Part shown: in pieces, positions 29,328-36,285 of the stretch
How positions within the stretch are numbered: position 1 is the first letter of the stretch
Layout of the letters: every line of letters starts with the position of its first letter
DNA from: DVEG01 sp964405435
GTDB taxonomy: Bacteria > Cyanobacteriota > Cyanobacteriia > Cyanobacteriales > Oscillatoriaceae
DNA length: 64,000 nt
Assembly: GCA_964405435.1 (NCBI GenBank)
Contig: CAYOOD010000017.1
Coordinates: forward strand, 1-64,000
Direction: 5' to 3'
Position numbers and translations under genes: made by a program
The notes under the pieces: model-generated
What the model was told of the DNA's origin: nothing
Seen by the model: the letters and a program-made list of their open reading frames with translations, nothing else
Database searches by the model: none

Positions 29328-29646
29328 CGAGTCCGGGGGAGGGGGTATCTGTGGAGGCGTCGGGAACTTTAGGGATTGGGTGGGTAACAAAATCCGGAGA
29401 TGTTTCTGCCGCCCGCGTTCCTGACGAAGCTCTACAGGGAAAAATAAAAGTAGGTCAAAGTCCCATCCTAAAAGCTGGGGACTGGGATCGGGCTCGATGA
29501 GGAGCGAGCAAGCGCCTCGATTGAAGAGGAGCGATTGCCCGCCGCCATATTTTACCGGGGTGCTAGCAATCGAATTCGCCTGTACAGACTCTTCTTTGAG
29601 CCTGAGAAAATGTTTTTAATGGTTGAAGACCCTACCCAAAACTGCT
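29328..29646. other. Intergenic region, nothing recognised
   Basis: About 320 nt without a coding, RNA or hairpin signal that I can support. Confidence 0.4.
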
Positions 29647-31128
29647 ATGGTAGCTCCCGAAAGTAAGCAAATGATTTGTGTTGACGATGTGACAGCGACA
29701 CCAAAAGAGGAGCAGCGGCTGCTGGCCTTAGCAGAATTGGGTCTGCTAGACCCGCAAAAAGTGCCCGTATTCGAGCAGGCAACCCAAACAGCAGCCGAGT
29801 TTTTGGAGACGCCCATCTGCATCGTGGGACTCATGGATAAAGAGCGGCAGTGGTTGAAAGCGGGTGTCGGGATTGACGAAATCCTGCCGCTGAATCACCT
29901 GTCGTATTTGCCTCAGATCGATCGCGGCGAATCGTTTTGCAGTCTGGTGGTGGAGAGCCGCCAGGTTGTTACCATCCGCGATACAGCCACCCATCCAACC
30001 TTCGCCAGTCGTTCTTTAGTGCAGCAATGCGGCATTCGGGCGTATTTGGGCGTGCCGCTGCTGACTTCTGACGGGCACTGTCTGGGCACGCTCGCCGTGA
30101 TGGATTTGGCCCCGCGCAGCTTCAGCTCCAAAGAGATCAAGTTTCTAGAAGTGACAGCCCGCTGGACGATGAGCGAGTTCGAGCGCCAGCGGCTCTCGGA
30201 GAACAAGTCGGTACGTTCTTTAACCAGCGAGTTGCAGGCGATCGCAGCTCATGGCAGCGCGGGCAGCGATCGCTCGCTCAAGCAAATCAAAGCTCAAATG
30301 CTCTCTCACTTGACGCAGGAACTGCGCACCCCCCTGACGTCCGTGATGGGGATGGCTAGCGTCCTCAGTCGCGGAATTTACGGCGCTTTGACCGGCAAGC
30401 AAAAAGAATACCTGCAAATCATCAACGACAGCGGTCGGTACTTGCTCTCGCTGGTAGACGAAATTTTGGCACTGGGGGAACTCGACGATCGCAGCTCCGA
30501 ACTCCGAGTCAGTGCGGTCGATCTGGAAATGGTCTGCCAGCAAGTCATCAATGCCTTGCAACAAGATGCCAGCCGGCGCGAACAAGAAATTCGCTTGACC
30601 GTAGAACCGGGCCAGCGGATCTGGGCGCTGGACAAGGTGAAAGTGCAACAATTGCTCTATCACTTGATTTTCAGCGTCATCCACGCTGCCACCGCCGGCA
30701 GTATCGTTCGCATCCACGTTTCTCACAAAAATAACAGACTTAACATTTTAGTGTGGGTGTCTCATCCTTGGTTGGGCGAGGGAGTCTCGATCGCCGACCT
30801 CTGCTCCTGCCAAGTCGCCCTTCCGTTTCTTTTAAATGATTCCGAAGAAATCGCGCGAGCGAACGAACTGTGCGAGGGCGCAAACGGTCACGGGCTGGGC
30901 GAGTCGCATTATCTTGAGGATGGGGACGGTTCGCGAACCGTCCCTACTGACGAGGAAGCCGCGCCGCCAAAAGCAATGGAGGGCGATCGCTCGCGCGCCT
31001 GTCTCGGACTCTTGCTCAGTTGTCTGCTGGCAGAAATGCACGGGGGAGACATTACACTGCAGGGCTCGCCGACTGCCGGCTATCGCTATCAGGTGAACTT
31101 GCCAGAAATCGACCCGGGGGCGGAATGA
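29647..31128 (+). CDS. GAF-domain histidine-kinase-like protein, apparently inactive
   Basis: 493 residues from ATG 29647; a TTG at 29623 is an alternative. Residues 20-185 are a GAF domain with the typical start EEQRLLALAELGLLDPQKVP and IRAYLGVPLLTSDGHCLGTL. Residues 212-280 resemble a HisKA dimerisation domain, but the phospho-acceptor His is Gln224 in SHLTQELRTPLTSV. The ATPase-like domain (about 300-485) lacks a recognisable N box Asn (VQQLLYHLIFSVIHAA) and G1 box (VSHPWLGEGVSIAD). It is therefore probably a pseudokinase or sensor scaffold. A 22-bp perfect palindrome lies inside the coding sequence at 30923-30944 and encodes part of a linker. No response regulator is adjacent. Confidence 0.88.
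   Translation: MVAPESKQMICVDDVTATPKEEQRLLALAELGLLDPQKVPVFEQATQTAAEFLETPICIVGLMDKERQWLKAGVGIDEILPLNHLSYLPQIDRGESFCSLVVESRQVVTIRDTATHPTFASRSLVQQCGIRAYLGVPLLTSDGHCLGTLAVMDLAPRSFSSKEIKFLEVTARWTMSEFERQRLSENKSVRSLTSELQAIAAHGSAGSDRSLKQIKAQMLSHLTQELRTPLTSVMGMASVLSRGIYGALTGKQKEYLQIINDSGRYLLSLVDEILALGELDDRSSELRVSAVDLEMVCQQVINALQQDASRREQEIRLTVEPGQRIWALDKVKVQQLLYHLIFSVIHAATAGSIVRIHVSHKNNRLNILVWVSHPWLGEGVSIADLCSCQVALPFLLNDSEEIARANELCEGANGHGLGESHYLEDGDGSRTVPTDEEAAPPKAMEGDRSRACLGLLLSCLLAEMHGGDITLQGSPTAGYRYQVNLPEIDPGAE
30923..30944. repeat. Perfect 22-bp palindrome inside a coding sequence
   Basis: GGGACGGTTCG followed by its exact reverse complement CGAACCGTCCC, in frame and encoding the GDGSRTVP region between the ATPase-like motifs. 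It resembles a small mobile palindromic element. Confidence 0.85.
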
Positions 31129-31139
31129 GGAAAATTTGA

Positions 31140-31199
31140 CCTAACCCCCCTGCCCCCTTCCTCTGCGAGGGGAGGGGGAGAGAGGGAGAGGGGGAGAGT
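31140..31199. repeat. C-run/G-run imperfect palindrome
   Basis: CCCCCCTGCCCCCTTCC, then CTCTGCGAGG, then GGAGGGGGAGAG form an imperfect hairpin just after the stop of the GAF gene. A related element lies at 33747-33950. The hairpin may also stop transcription, but no clean T tract follows. Confidence 0.55.
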
Positions 31200-31331
31200 G
31201 GTTAACTGGGCAGAAATTTGACAAAATCCCTTTCTTCCTGTTAAACAGCGCGTCCAGTCGTTTTGCAGGATAATGGCGTAGGCTGGAAGCCGCAGCCAAG
31301 ATCGTTGTTTTTCGGACAGAGAAGGCCGTGC

Positions 31332-32741
31332 ATGAACTCCCTTTGGCAAAACTTAACCCTGGAAAATTTTTCCCTATATCGGTGGCAAGATGCCAGCTTT
31401 TTCTATAGTTTAATAGGACGCCCCGCACGAGTTTGGCGCAAGGGCAGCTTTTTGCTCCAGTGGGGCGACGCGATCGCTGCCCTGTTGGCGAGTCTGGTTT
31501 TTGCGCTGGCTCCTTTCGTGTCAAACGATCTGGTAGGCGTTCTGCTAGTCGCCTGCGCTGGGTTTTGGGTGCTGCTGACGCTCTCGGACGAGCCCCTTCT
31601 CGGCGGCGTCTCGCCGATTCACTTGCTCGTTTTGCTCTACTGGAGCATTGCCACGACGGCAACGGCGCTCTCGCCGGTGAAAAAGGCGGCGTTGACAGGA
31701 TGGACGAAGCTAACCCTGTATTTGCTGCTGTTTGCCCTGCTGGCGCGAGTGCTGCGATCGCCGCGTCTGCGCTCTTGGATAATCGCCGTCTATTTGCACG
31801 TTTCCCTGATTGTCAGCGTCTACGGGATGCGGCAGTGGTTTTTTAAAGCAGAGGCGCTCGCGACTTGGACCGATCCCGAATCTCCCCTGGCCAAAACGAC
31901 GCGGGTTTACAGCTATCTGGGCAACCCCAATTTGCTGGCGGGATATTTAGTGCCGGCAGTGGTTTTCAGTATCGCGGCGATTTTCGCTTGGCGCGGCTTG
32001 GGACCAAAAGCCCTAGCGGTGACGATGGCGGTAGTCAACGGGGCTTGCTTGATTTTGACCTTCAGCCGGGGCGGTTGGATTGGCTTGGTGGCGAGCGTCG
32101 GCGCGCTGGCGCTGCTGCTGGCTTACTGGTTTAGCATCAAATTGCCGCCTTTCTGGCGGACTTGGGCGCTGCCGGGGACGATCGCGTGTGCGGCGGTGCT
32201 GTTAGTTCTGGCGGTTGTGTTTGTCGAGCCGGTGCGCGATCGCGTCTCGAGCATCTTTGCGGGGCGCGGGGATAGCAGCAATAATTTCCGCATCAATGTT
32301 TGGGCGGCTGTGCAAGAAATGATTCGCGATCGCCCGATTTTGGGCATCGGTCCCGGCAACAGCGCTTTTAACAAAATTTATCCCCTCTACATGCGCCCGC
32401 GCTTTACGGCGCTCAGCGCCTATTCGATCTGGCTCGAACTCGCCGTCGAAACCGGTTTTATCGGCTTATCGTGTTTTATCTGGCTGCTGTTGGTGACGTT
32501 TAACCAAGCTCGGTTGCAGCTTGCCAGACTGCGGCAAATCGGCAGTACCCAGGCTTATTGGTTGATGGCGGCGATCGCTACTATGCTCGGCATGTTAGCC
32601 CACGGCTTTGTGGATACGGTTTGGTATCGCCCCGAAGTCAGCAGCCTGTGGTGGCTGATGGTTGCCATCATTGCCAGTTACTATACTGCACCGCACCGAC
32701 AGCCTGCGGATGCCAGGAGTGCTGCAGAACCGTCCGCTTGA
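31332..32741 (+). CDS. ictB: IctB family membrane protein
   Basis: 469 residues from ATG 31332 (MNSLWQNLTLENFSLYRWQD), the usual IctB N terminus. It has about 10-11 membrane helices. The large conserved region of the O-antigen ligase/WzyC superfamily is present, with YSYLGNPNLLAGYLVPA, LTFSRGGWIGLV and the loop RDRPILGIGPGNSAFNKIYP. IctB was first described in Synechococcus as linked to inorganic carbon accumulation, but it is not a proven bicarbonate transporter, and its sequence points to a glycan ligase or polymerase fold. No pathway partner is adjacent. It is followed by a bidirectional terminator shared with smpB. Confidence 0.93.
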   Translation: MNSLWQNLTLENFSLYRWQDASFFYSLIGRPARVWRKGSFLLQWGDAIAALLASLVFALAPFVSNDLVGVLLVACAGFWVLLTLSDEPLLGGVSPIHLLVLLYWSIATTATALSPVKKAALTGWTKLTLYLLLFALLARVLRSPRLRSWIIAVYLHVSLIVSVYGMRQWFFKAEALATWTDPESPLAKTTRVYSYLGNPNLLAGYLVPAVVFSIAAIFAWRGLGPKALAVTMAVVNGACLILTFSRGGWIGLVASVGALALLLAYWFSIKLPPFWRTWALPGTIACAAVLLVLAVVFVEPVRDRVSSIFAGRGDSSNNFRINVWAAVQEMIRDRPILGIGPGNSAFNKIYPLYMRPRFTALSAYSIWLELAVETGFIGLSCFIWLLLVTFNQARLQLARLRQIGSTQAYWLMAAIATMLGMLAHGFVDTVWYRPEVSSLWWLMVAIIASYYTAPHRQPADARSAAEPSA

Positions 32742-32756
32742 AACCTCTCCTTATCC

Positions 32757-32790
32757 GAAAAAAGCCCCTCTCGATCGGGGCTTTTGTTTT
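32757..32790. terminator. Bidirectional terminator between ictB and smpB
   Basis: AAAAAAGCCCC pairs with GGGGCTTTT around the loop TCTCGATC, with T tracts on both strands. It lies between the convergent ictB and smpB. Confidence 0.88.
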
Positions 32791-32851
32791 GTCAAGATTC
32801 CAGCGCTCTCTCCGATGTGGGGATTGCTTGCAGGAGCGATCGAAAGCCTGT

Positions 32852-33319
32852 TCAATACCGCTTCATCGCCCGTTCCATATCCCGCTTGTCTTCCCGCCGT
32901 CTCTCATCTTCCCGCTTGTCGTGCAATTTCTTACCCTTACCGAGAGCAATTTCAATTTTCACCCAGCTCCCCTTGAGGTACATTTTCAGCGGCACTAATG
33001 TCAACCCCTGCTGTTCCACCTTGCCGATGAGCTTGCGGATTTCTCCCTTGTGCAGTAGCAGTTTGCGGGTGCGGCGGGGATCGTGGTTGAAATAATCGCT
33101 CGCCGTTCCGTAGGGCGAAATATGGACGTTAATCAGCCACGCTTCCCCGTTGCGAATCAGCACATAGCCGTCTCGCAGGTTGGCTTTTCCCTCCCGAATC
33201 GATTTGACTTCTGTCCCTCTGAGTTCGATCCCCGCTTCATAAGTGTCCAGAATTTCGTAGAGGAAACGGGCTTGTCGATTATCGCTTACTATTTTGAATC
33301 CTGCGTCTTTTTGAGCCAT
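32852..33319 (-). CDS. smpB: SsrA-binding protein SmpB
   Basis: 155 residues, full family length. It binds tmRNA and delivers it to stalled ribosomes for trans-translation. The OB-fold core is visible: IVSDNRQARFLYEILDTYEA, GIELRGTEVKSIREGKANLR, DGYVLIRNGEAWLINVHISP. The basic, disordered C-terminal tail is GKGKKLHDKREDERRREDKR, which enters the mRNA channel. The start MAQKDAGFKI at 33319 is the only sensible one. No ssrA gene is seen in the window. Confidence 0.97.
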   Translation of the reverse strand: MAQKDAGFKIVSDNRQARFLYEILDTYEAGIELRGTEVKSIREGKANLRDGYVLIRNGEAWLINVHISPYGTASDYFNHDPRRTRKLLLHKGEIRKLIGKVEQQGLTLVPLKMYLKGSWVKIEIALGKGKKLHDKREDERRREDKRDMERAMKRY

Positions 33320-33500
33320 AGTCCTTAAATATTCGGTGTTTATAAGTCCATTATGGCGATTTACGGGCTTTTTCCGGGTGGGGGGAGGTGCATTCCGCCT
33401 CCCCCCTCGACTCGGCCTGGTTTTTAAATCGTTTCCATTAAAATATTTCTTTTCGTGCTATCTTATTTTTTAAATTGACTAATCTCCTGCAGACACGCTC

Positions 33501-33743
33501 ATGGTCATCAAATGGCGCTTAGCTGCCGTGATGGCGGATCGGGAAATGGATTACCGGCAAGTAGCGAAGGCGACAGGTCTTCACCACGTCACGGTTAATA
33601 AACTCAAGAATACCTATGAGATGCCGCCACGTCTCGATCGCGCGACTTTAGAAAAGCTTTGCAAGGTCCTGCAGTGTCAGCCTTCTGACCTGTTGCGCTA
33701 TGTGCCTTCCGAAGCAGCGGATGAGAGTGAAAGTTTGCGATAA
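33501..33743 (+). CDS. Small Cro/C1-type HTH transcriptional regulator
   Basis: 80 residues, almost entirely one helix-turn-helix domain. MVIKWRLAAVMADREMDYRQ leads into VAKATGLHHVTVNKLKNT (recognition helix), then LDRATLEKLCKVLQCQPSDL. This is the compact HTH_26/XRE form often found with toxin-antitoxin or phage-derived genes, but no partner gene overlaps it. ATG 33501 is taken as the start. Its target is unknown. The divergent smpB lies 180 nt upstream. Confidence 0.9.
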   Translation: MVIKWRLAAVMADREMDYRQVAKATGLHHVTVNKLKNTYEMPPRLDRATLEKLCKVLQCQPSDLLRYVPSEAADESESLR

Positions 33744-33746
33744 AAA

Positions 33747-33950
33747 CCCAACCCCCCCCGCCCCCTTCCCTCGTAGGGAAGAGGGAGCAGGAAAAATATC
33801 TCCCCTCCCTCGTAAAAAAAGCCGCTCCTTTTCCCTCCCGCGAAAAAAAATTGATTCCGCTTCCCTCCCCTACAAGGAGAGGGTTAGGGAGAGGTGGGGA
33901 GGGTTAGGGAGAGGTGGGGAGGGTTAGGGAGAGGTGGGGAGGGGAGAGGG
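33747..33950. repeat. Repeat cluster with three 20-bp direct repeats
   Basis: Three perfect copies of GGGTTAGGGAGAGGTGGGGA lie at 33881-33900, 33901-33920 and 33921-33940. They are preceded by C-run and G-run palindromic elements (CCCCTTCCCTCGTAGGGAAG type). There is no spacer pattern, so it is not CRISPR. The copy number probably varies by slippage. Confidence 0.9.
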
Positions 33951-33992
33951 GGGAAACTCGCGCGCCCACCGTTAATCAAGCAAGAGGAACTG

Positions 33993-34754
33993 ATGAAAAC
34001 TGAAACGATCGTGCTTTTGTCCAGCAGGGAAGTAGAGAAGATGCGCAAGGCTGGGCGCTTGGCTGCCGAACTCCTCCAACATCTGGAACCGATGATCCAA
34101 CCGGGGGTGAGCACGCTAGAAATTGACGAGGAAGCCGAGCGCTGGACGCAAGCGCGCGGAGCCAAGAGCGCCCCCCTGGGTTACAAGGGATATCCCAAGT
34201 CTATTTGCACGAGCATTAACGAAGTCGTCTGCCACGGCATCCCCAGCGCCAAGCAGATTCTCAAAGAGGGCGACATCATTAATATAGATGTGACGCCGAT
34301 TGTGGACGGCTACTATGGCGACACGTCCAAGACGTTTTTTGTCGGCACGCCCTCTCCCACGGCGAAAAAGCTGGTAGAGGTGACTGAGGAGTGTTTGCGG
34401 CGGGGAATTGCCGAAGTCAAGCCCGGAGCCCGCATCGGGGATATCGGCGCGGCGATTCAAGAATATGCGGAAGCGCAGGGTTTTTCGGTGGTGCGAAATT
34501 TTGTCGGGCACGGCGTCCACCGCGTTTTTCACACGGCACCGGAAATCCCCCACTACGGCACGCGGGGCACGGGCAAGAAGCTCCGCTCTGGCATGGTGTT
34601 TACGATCGAGCCGATGATCAATGAGGGCACTTGGGAAGTGGAAATGCTCGACGACGGCTGGACGGCGGTAACGCGCGATCGCAAGCTCTCCGCCCAGTTC
34701 GAGCATACCATCACTGTCACCGATGACGGCGTTGAAATCCTGACTCTTCCGTAA
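33993..34754 (+). CDS. map: Methionine aminopeptidase, type I
   Basis: 253 residues from ATG 33993, with AGAGGA 4-5 nt upstream; an upstream in-frame start at 33894 lies inside the tandem repeat and is rejected. It removes N-terminal Met from nascent proteins using two metal ions. Metal ligands are visible: Asp in NIDVTPIVDGYYGDTSKTFF (two Asp), His in GHGVHRVFHTAPEIPHYG, and Glu in VFTIEPMINEG and AQFEHTITV. The substrate His is in CTSINEVVCHGIP. It lacks the N-terminal zinc extension of some type I enzymes. A terminator follows at 34835-34866. Confidence 0.97.
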   Translation: MKTETIVLLSSREVEKMRKAGRLAAELLQHLEPMIQPGVSTLEIDEEAERWTQARGAKSAPLGYKGYPKSICTSINEVVCHGIPSAKQILKEGDIINIDVTPIVDGYYGDTSKTFFVGTPSPTAKKLVEVTEECLRRGIAEVKPGARIGDIGAAIQEYAEAQGFSVVRNFVGHGVHRVFHTAPEIPHYGTRGTGKKLRSGMVFTIEPMINEGTWEVEMLDDGWTAVTRDRKLSAQFEHTITVTDDGVEILTLP

Positions 34755-34834
34755 ACTTAGCGCTTTCGGGAGTTTTCAGGAGCTTTCAGGAGCTTCCGGG
34801 AGCTTGCCAGAGACAAGAGGGGGGACAAACAAAA

Positions 34835-34866
34835 TAGGGCGCGCTGGAGCGCGCCCTACTTTTTTG
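34835..34866 (+). terminator. Terminator of map
   Basis: A 10-bp stem TAGGGCGCGC (34835-34844) / GCGCGCCCTA (34849-34858), with loop TGGA, followed by CTTTTTTGG. Confidence 0.9.
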
Positions 34867-34888
34867 GATGTAAATTTTTCTAACCCCC

Positions 34889-34917
34889 TTGACAGTTTCT
34901 TTGAAAACGGTAACAAT
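34889..34917 (+). promoter_or_regulatory. Promoter of the IF7-like operon
   Basis: Perfect -35 TTGACA (34889-34894), a 17-bp spacer and -10 AACAAT (34912-34917, four of six matches), giving an expected start near 34924. No comparable promoter is evident in the short gaps before cassettes 2 and 3. Confidence 0.65.
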
Positions 34918-34923
34918 AAATAC
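34910..34923. promoter_or_regulatory. NtcA-binding site
   Basis: GTA at 34910-34912, eight bases ACAATAAA, TAC at 34921-34923: a perfect GTA-N8-TAC. It covers the -10 and the predicted start, the position of a repressor site. NtcA represses gif genes under nitrogen limitation in Synechocystis, so the geometry fits. Confidence 0.75.
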
Positions 34924-34930
34924 AGAAAGT

Positions 34931-35020
34931 AAATCGTTCATCTCTCATGGGTTCGCCGGCAGCCGCCGGACAAGTACCGGGGAGACGGAAGTAGGGACTT
35001 ACTCCTGAAGGAACGCGCCT
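34931..35020 (+). ncRNA. Glutamine riboswitch-like leader, cassette 1
   Basis: P1 is CGTTC (34935-34939) with GAACG (35011-35015). P2 is TCTC with GAGA, and the core is GACGGAAGTAGG, a short P3, then GAAGGAACGCG. These are the conserved elements of the cyanobacterial glnA/Downstream-peptide glutamine aptamers as I recall them. It precedes a 48-codon ORF with GGAGG 8 nt before the ATG. Known examples turn expression on when glutamine binds. Confidence 0.85.
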
Positions 35021-35059
35021 CAAATCAAATCACTACGGTAATTTTTGGAGGCGAAAACC

Positions 35060-35206
35060 ATGACACTCACCAACCGCGCAGTCAACCCCGATCTCTCTGC
35101 TACTGAGAAAGCTCGCTATCTGATGACTGACCGGCACCGCGCCGATCGCAATCGCGAAAAATCACTGCTGATGCGCTCTGCAGCCGAAGTGGGACTCGAT
35201 GTCTGA
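35060..35206 (+). CDS. IF7-like glutamine synthetase inactivating peptide, copy 1
   Basis: 48 residues, starting MTLTNRAVNPDLSATEKARY. Residues 18-47 align without gaps to the N-terminal 36 residues of GifA/IF7 as I remember it: KARxLM, H26, NR, SLL, R39, AAEVGLDV. The three arginines reported as critical in Anabaena IF7 (8, 21, 28) correspond to R19, R32 and R39 here. IF7 binds and inhibits glutamine synthetase when ammonium is plentiful. The peptide ends before the IF7 C-terminal half, so it is shorter than the usual 65 residues. GGAGG lies 8 nt before the ATG. It is the first of three copies behind one promoter with an NtcA box and a glutamine-riboswitch-like leader. Confidence 0.85.
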   Translation: MTLTNRAVNPDLSATEKARYLMTDRHRADRNREKSLLMRSAAEVGLDV

Positions 35207-35230
35207 GGGTTCCCCCTCATTTCTACAAAT

Positions 35231-35322
35231 CAATCGTTCATCTCTCGCGGACTCGCGGCGTCATCGCTAAACTGAGTGCCACAGAGACGGAAGTAGGGAC
35301 TTGCTCCCGAAGGAACGCGCCT
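35231..35322 (+). ncRNA. Glutamine riboswitch-like leader, cassette 2
   Basis: P1 is CGTTC (35235-35239) with GAACG (35313-35317). The core is GACGGAAGTAGGGAC, then TTGCTCCCGAAGG. The P2 loop differs from copy 1 but nearly matches copy 3. It begins 25-30 nt after the stop of the first ORF, leaving little room for a separate promoter. Confidence 0.85.
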
Positions 35323-35361
35323 CAAATCACGTCGCTACGATAATTTTTGGAGGCGAAAACC

Positions 35362-35508
35362 ATGACACTCACCAATCGCGCAGTCAATACCGATCTCTCT
35401 GCTACTGAGAAAGCTCGCTATCTGATGCTCGACCGGCAGCGCGCGGATCACAACCGTCAGCGATCGCTGTTGGTACGCTCGGCAGCCGAAGTGGGGATCG
35501 ATGTCTGA
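35362..35508 (+). CDS. IF7-like glutamine synthetase inactivating peptide, copy 2
   Basis: 48 residues. The N-terminal 22 residues and the C-terminal RSAAEVGIDV are conserved with the other copies. It differs by T10, L23, the segment DRQRADHNRQRSLLV and I46. The three basic residues matching the critical IF7 arginines (R19, R32, R39) are kept, although R30 is His here, so it is probably a functional variant of the glutamine synthetase inhibitor rather than a decayed copy. The leader and GGAGG spacing are the same as in the other cassettes. The start codon is exactly 302 nt from that of copy 1. Confidence 0.85.
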   Translation: MTLTNRAVNTDLSATEKARYLMLDRQRADHNRQRSLLVRSAAEVGIDV

Positions 35509-35532
35509 GGATTCCCCCTCATTTCTACAAAT

Positions 35533-35624
35533 GAATCGTTCATCTCTCGCGGACTCGCCGCGCCATCGCTAAACTGAGTACCGGGGAGACGGAAGTAGGG
35601 ACTTGCTCCCGAAGGAACGCGCCT
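35533..35624 (+). ncRNA. Glutamine riboswitch-like leader, cassette 3
   Basis: P1 is CGTTC (35537-35541) with GAACG (35615-35619). The core GACGGAAGTAGGGACTTGCT is followed by CCCGAAGGAACGC. The 5' part of the P2 loop resembles copy 2 and the 3' part (GTACCGGGGAGACGG) resembles copy 1, suggesting recombination between copies. Confidence 0.85.
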
Positions 35625-35663
35625 CAAATCACATCGCTACGGTAATTTTTGGAGGCGAAAACC

Positions 35664-35810
35664 ATGACACTCACCAATCGCGCAGTCAACCCGGATCTCT
35701 CGGCTACTGAGAAAGCTCGCTATCTGATGATTGACCGGCAGCGCGCCGATCGCAACCGCGAACGCTCTCTATTGGTACGCTCGGCAGCCGAAGTGGGGCT
35801 GGATGTCTGA
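35664..35810 (+). CDS. IF7-like glutamine synthetase inactivating peptide, copy 3
   Basis: 48 residues, again starting MTLTNRAVNPDLSATEKARY and ending RSAAEVGLDV. The middle is MIDRQRADRNRERSLLV, between copies 1 and 2 in sequence. R19, R32 and R39 are retained. The start is 302 nt from copy 2, with the same GGAGG and spacing. It is the last ORF of the array; a strong terminator follows about 105 nt downstream. The predicted role is to inhibit glutamine synthetase when glutamine is high; inhibition by a 48-residue form lacking the IF7 tail is not established. Confidence 0.85.
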   Translation: MTLTNRAVNPDLSATEKARYLMIDRQRADRNRERSLLVRSAAEVGLDV

Positions 35811-35914
35811 GGGTTCTTCATTTTCTCTCGCACGGGCGGATGATTTATCGGGCTAGTCCTGTAGCGTTCCGCTGAATCGTCACTGCATGTCCAAAAAAAG
35901 ACTCATCCAAGTTG

Positions 35915-35939
35915 CACCCCCAAAAGGGGTGTTTTTTTT
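35915..35939 (+). terminator. Terminator of the IF7-like operon
   Basis: CACCCC (35915-35920) / GGGGTG (35926-35931) with loop CAAAA, followed by eight T. Confidence 0.92.
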
Positions 35940-36285
35940 GAGAAGCTGCCAATCAAAACCAGTTTTCGAGTAAAAACTTCAATTCATTTAGTATTGAATT
36001 GCATGAAAAAGAGAACAGAACGTGCCGCGCGTTCTCCGGGGGAGCGATGGAAGGCGGTTTTTTGCACGCAAGCAACACGATAAGGCTTGAAAAGAAACGG
36101 GTTTCGTTGAAACGCTGGTTTGCCGGCACGAGTGTTACAGCCGAGGGCGATCGCTGCCAATGGCAGGGTCAATCTCAATCATAAAATGTAAAAGATAATG
36201 ACGGTACTCTCAGACAGGGTGAGGATAATATGTAAACAACCGATTTCTCGCGTTTGAGAGAGTCCTTCGCAAGAGTTACGCCTCT
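35940..36285. other. Intergenic region, no supported gene
   Basis: About 345 nt upstream of the TPR gene, presumably carrying its promoter. The short frames on both strands have no recognisable domain. Confidence 0.4.

Noticed and set aside
32852..33319. A tmRNA (ssrA) gene near smpB
   Set aside because: I looked for an adjacent tmRNA and saw no acceptor-stem or tag-coding pattern.
33881..33940. CRISPR array
   Set aside because: The 20-bp repeats are directly adjacent with no spacers, and no cas genes are present.
33894..33992. N-terminal extension of map from an upstream start
   Set aside because: It would translate the 20-bp direct repeats, and a good ribosome site precedes the ATG at 33993.
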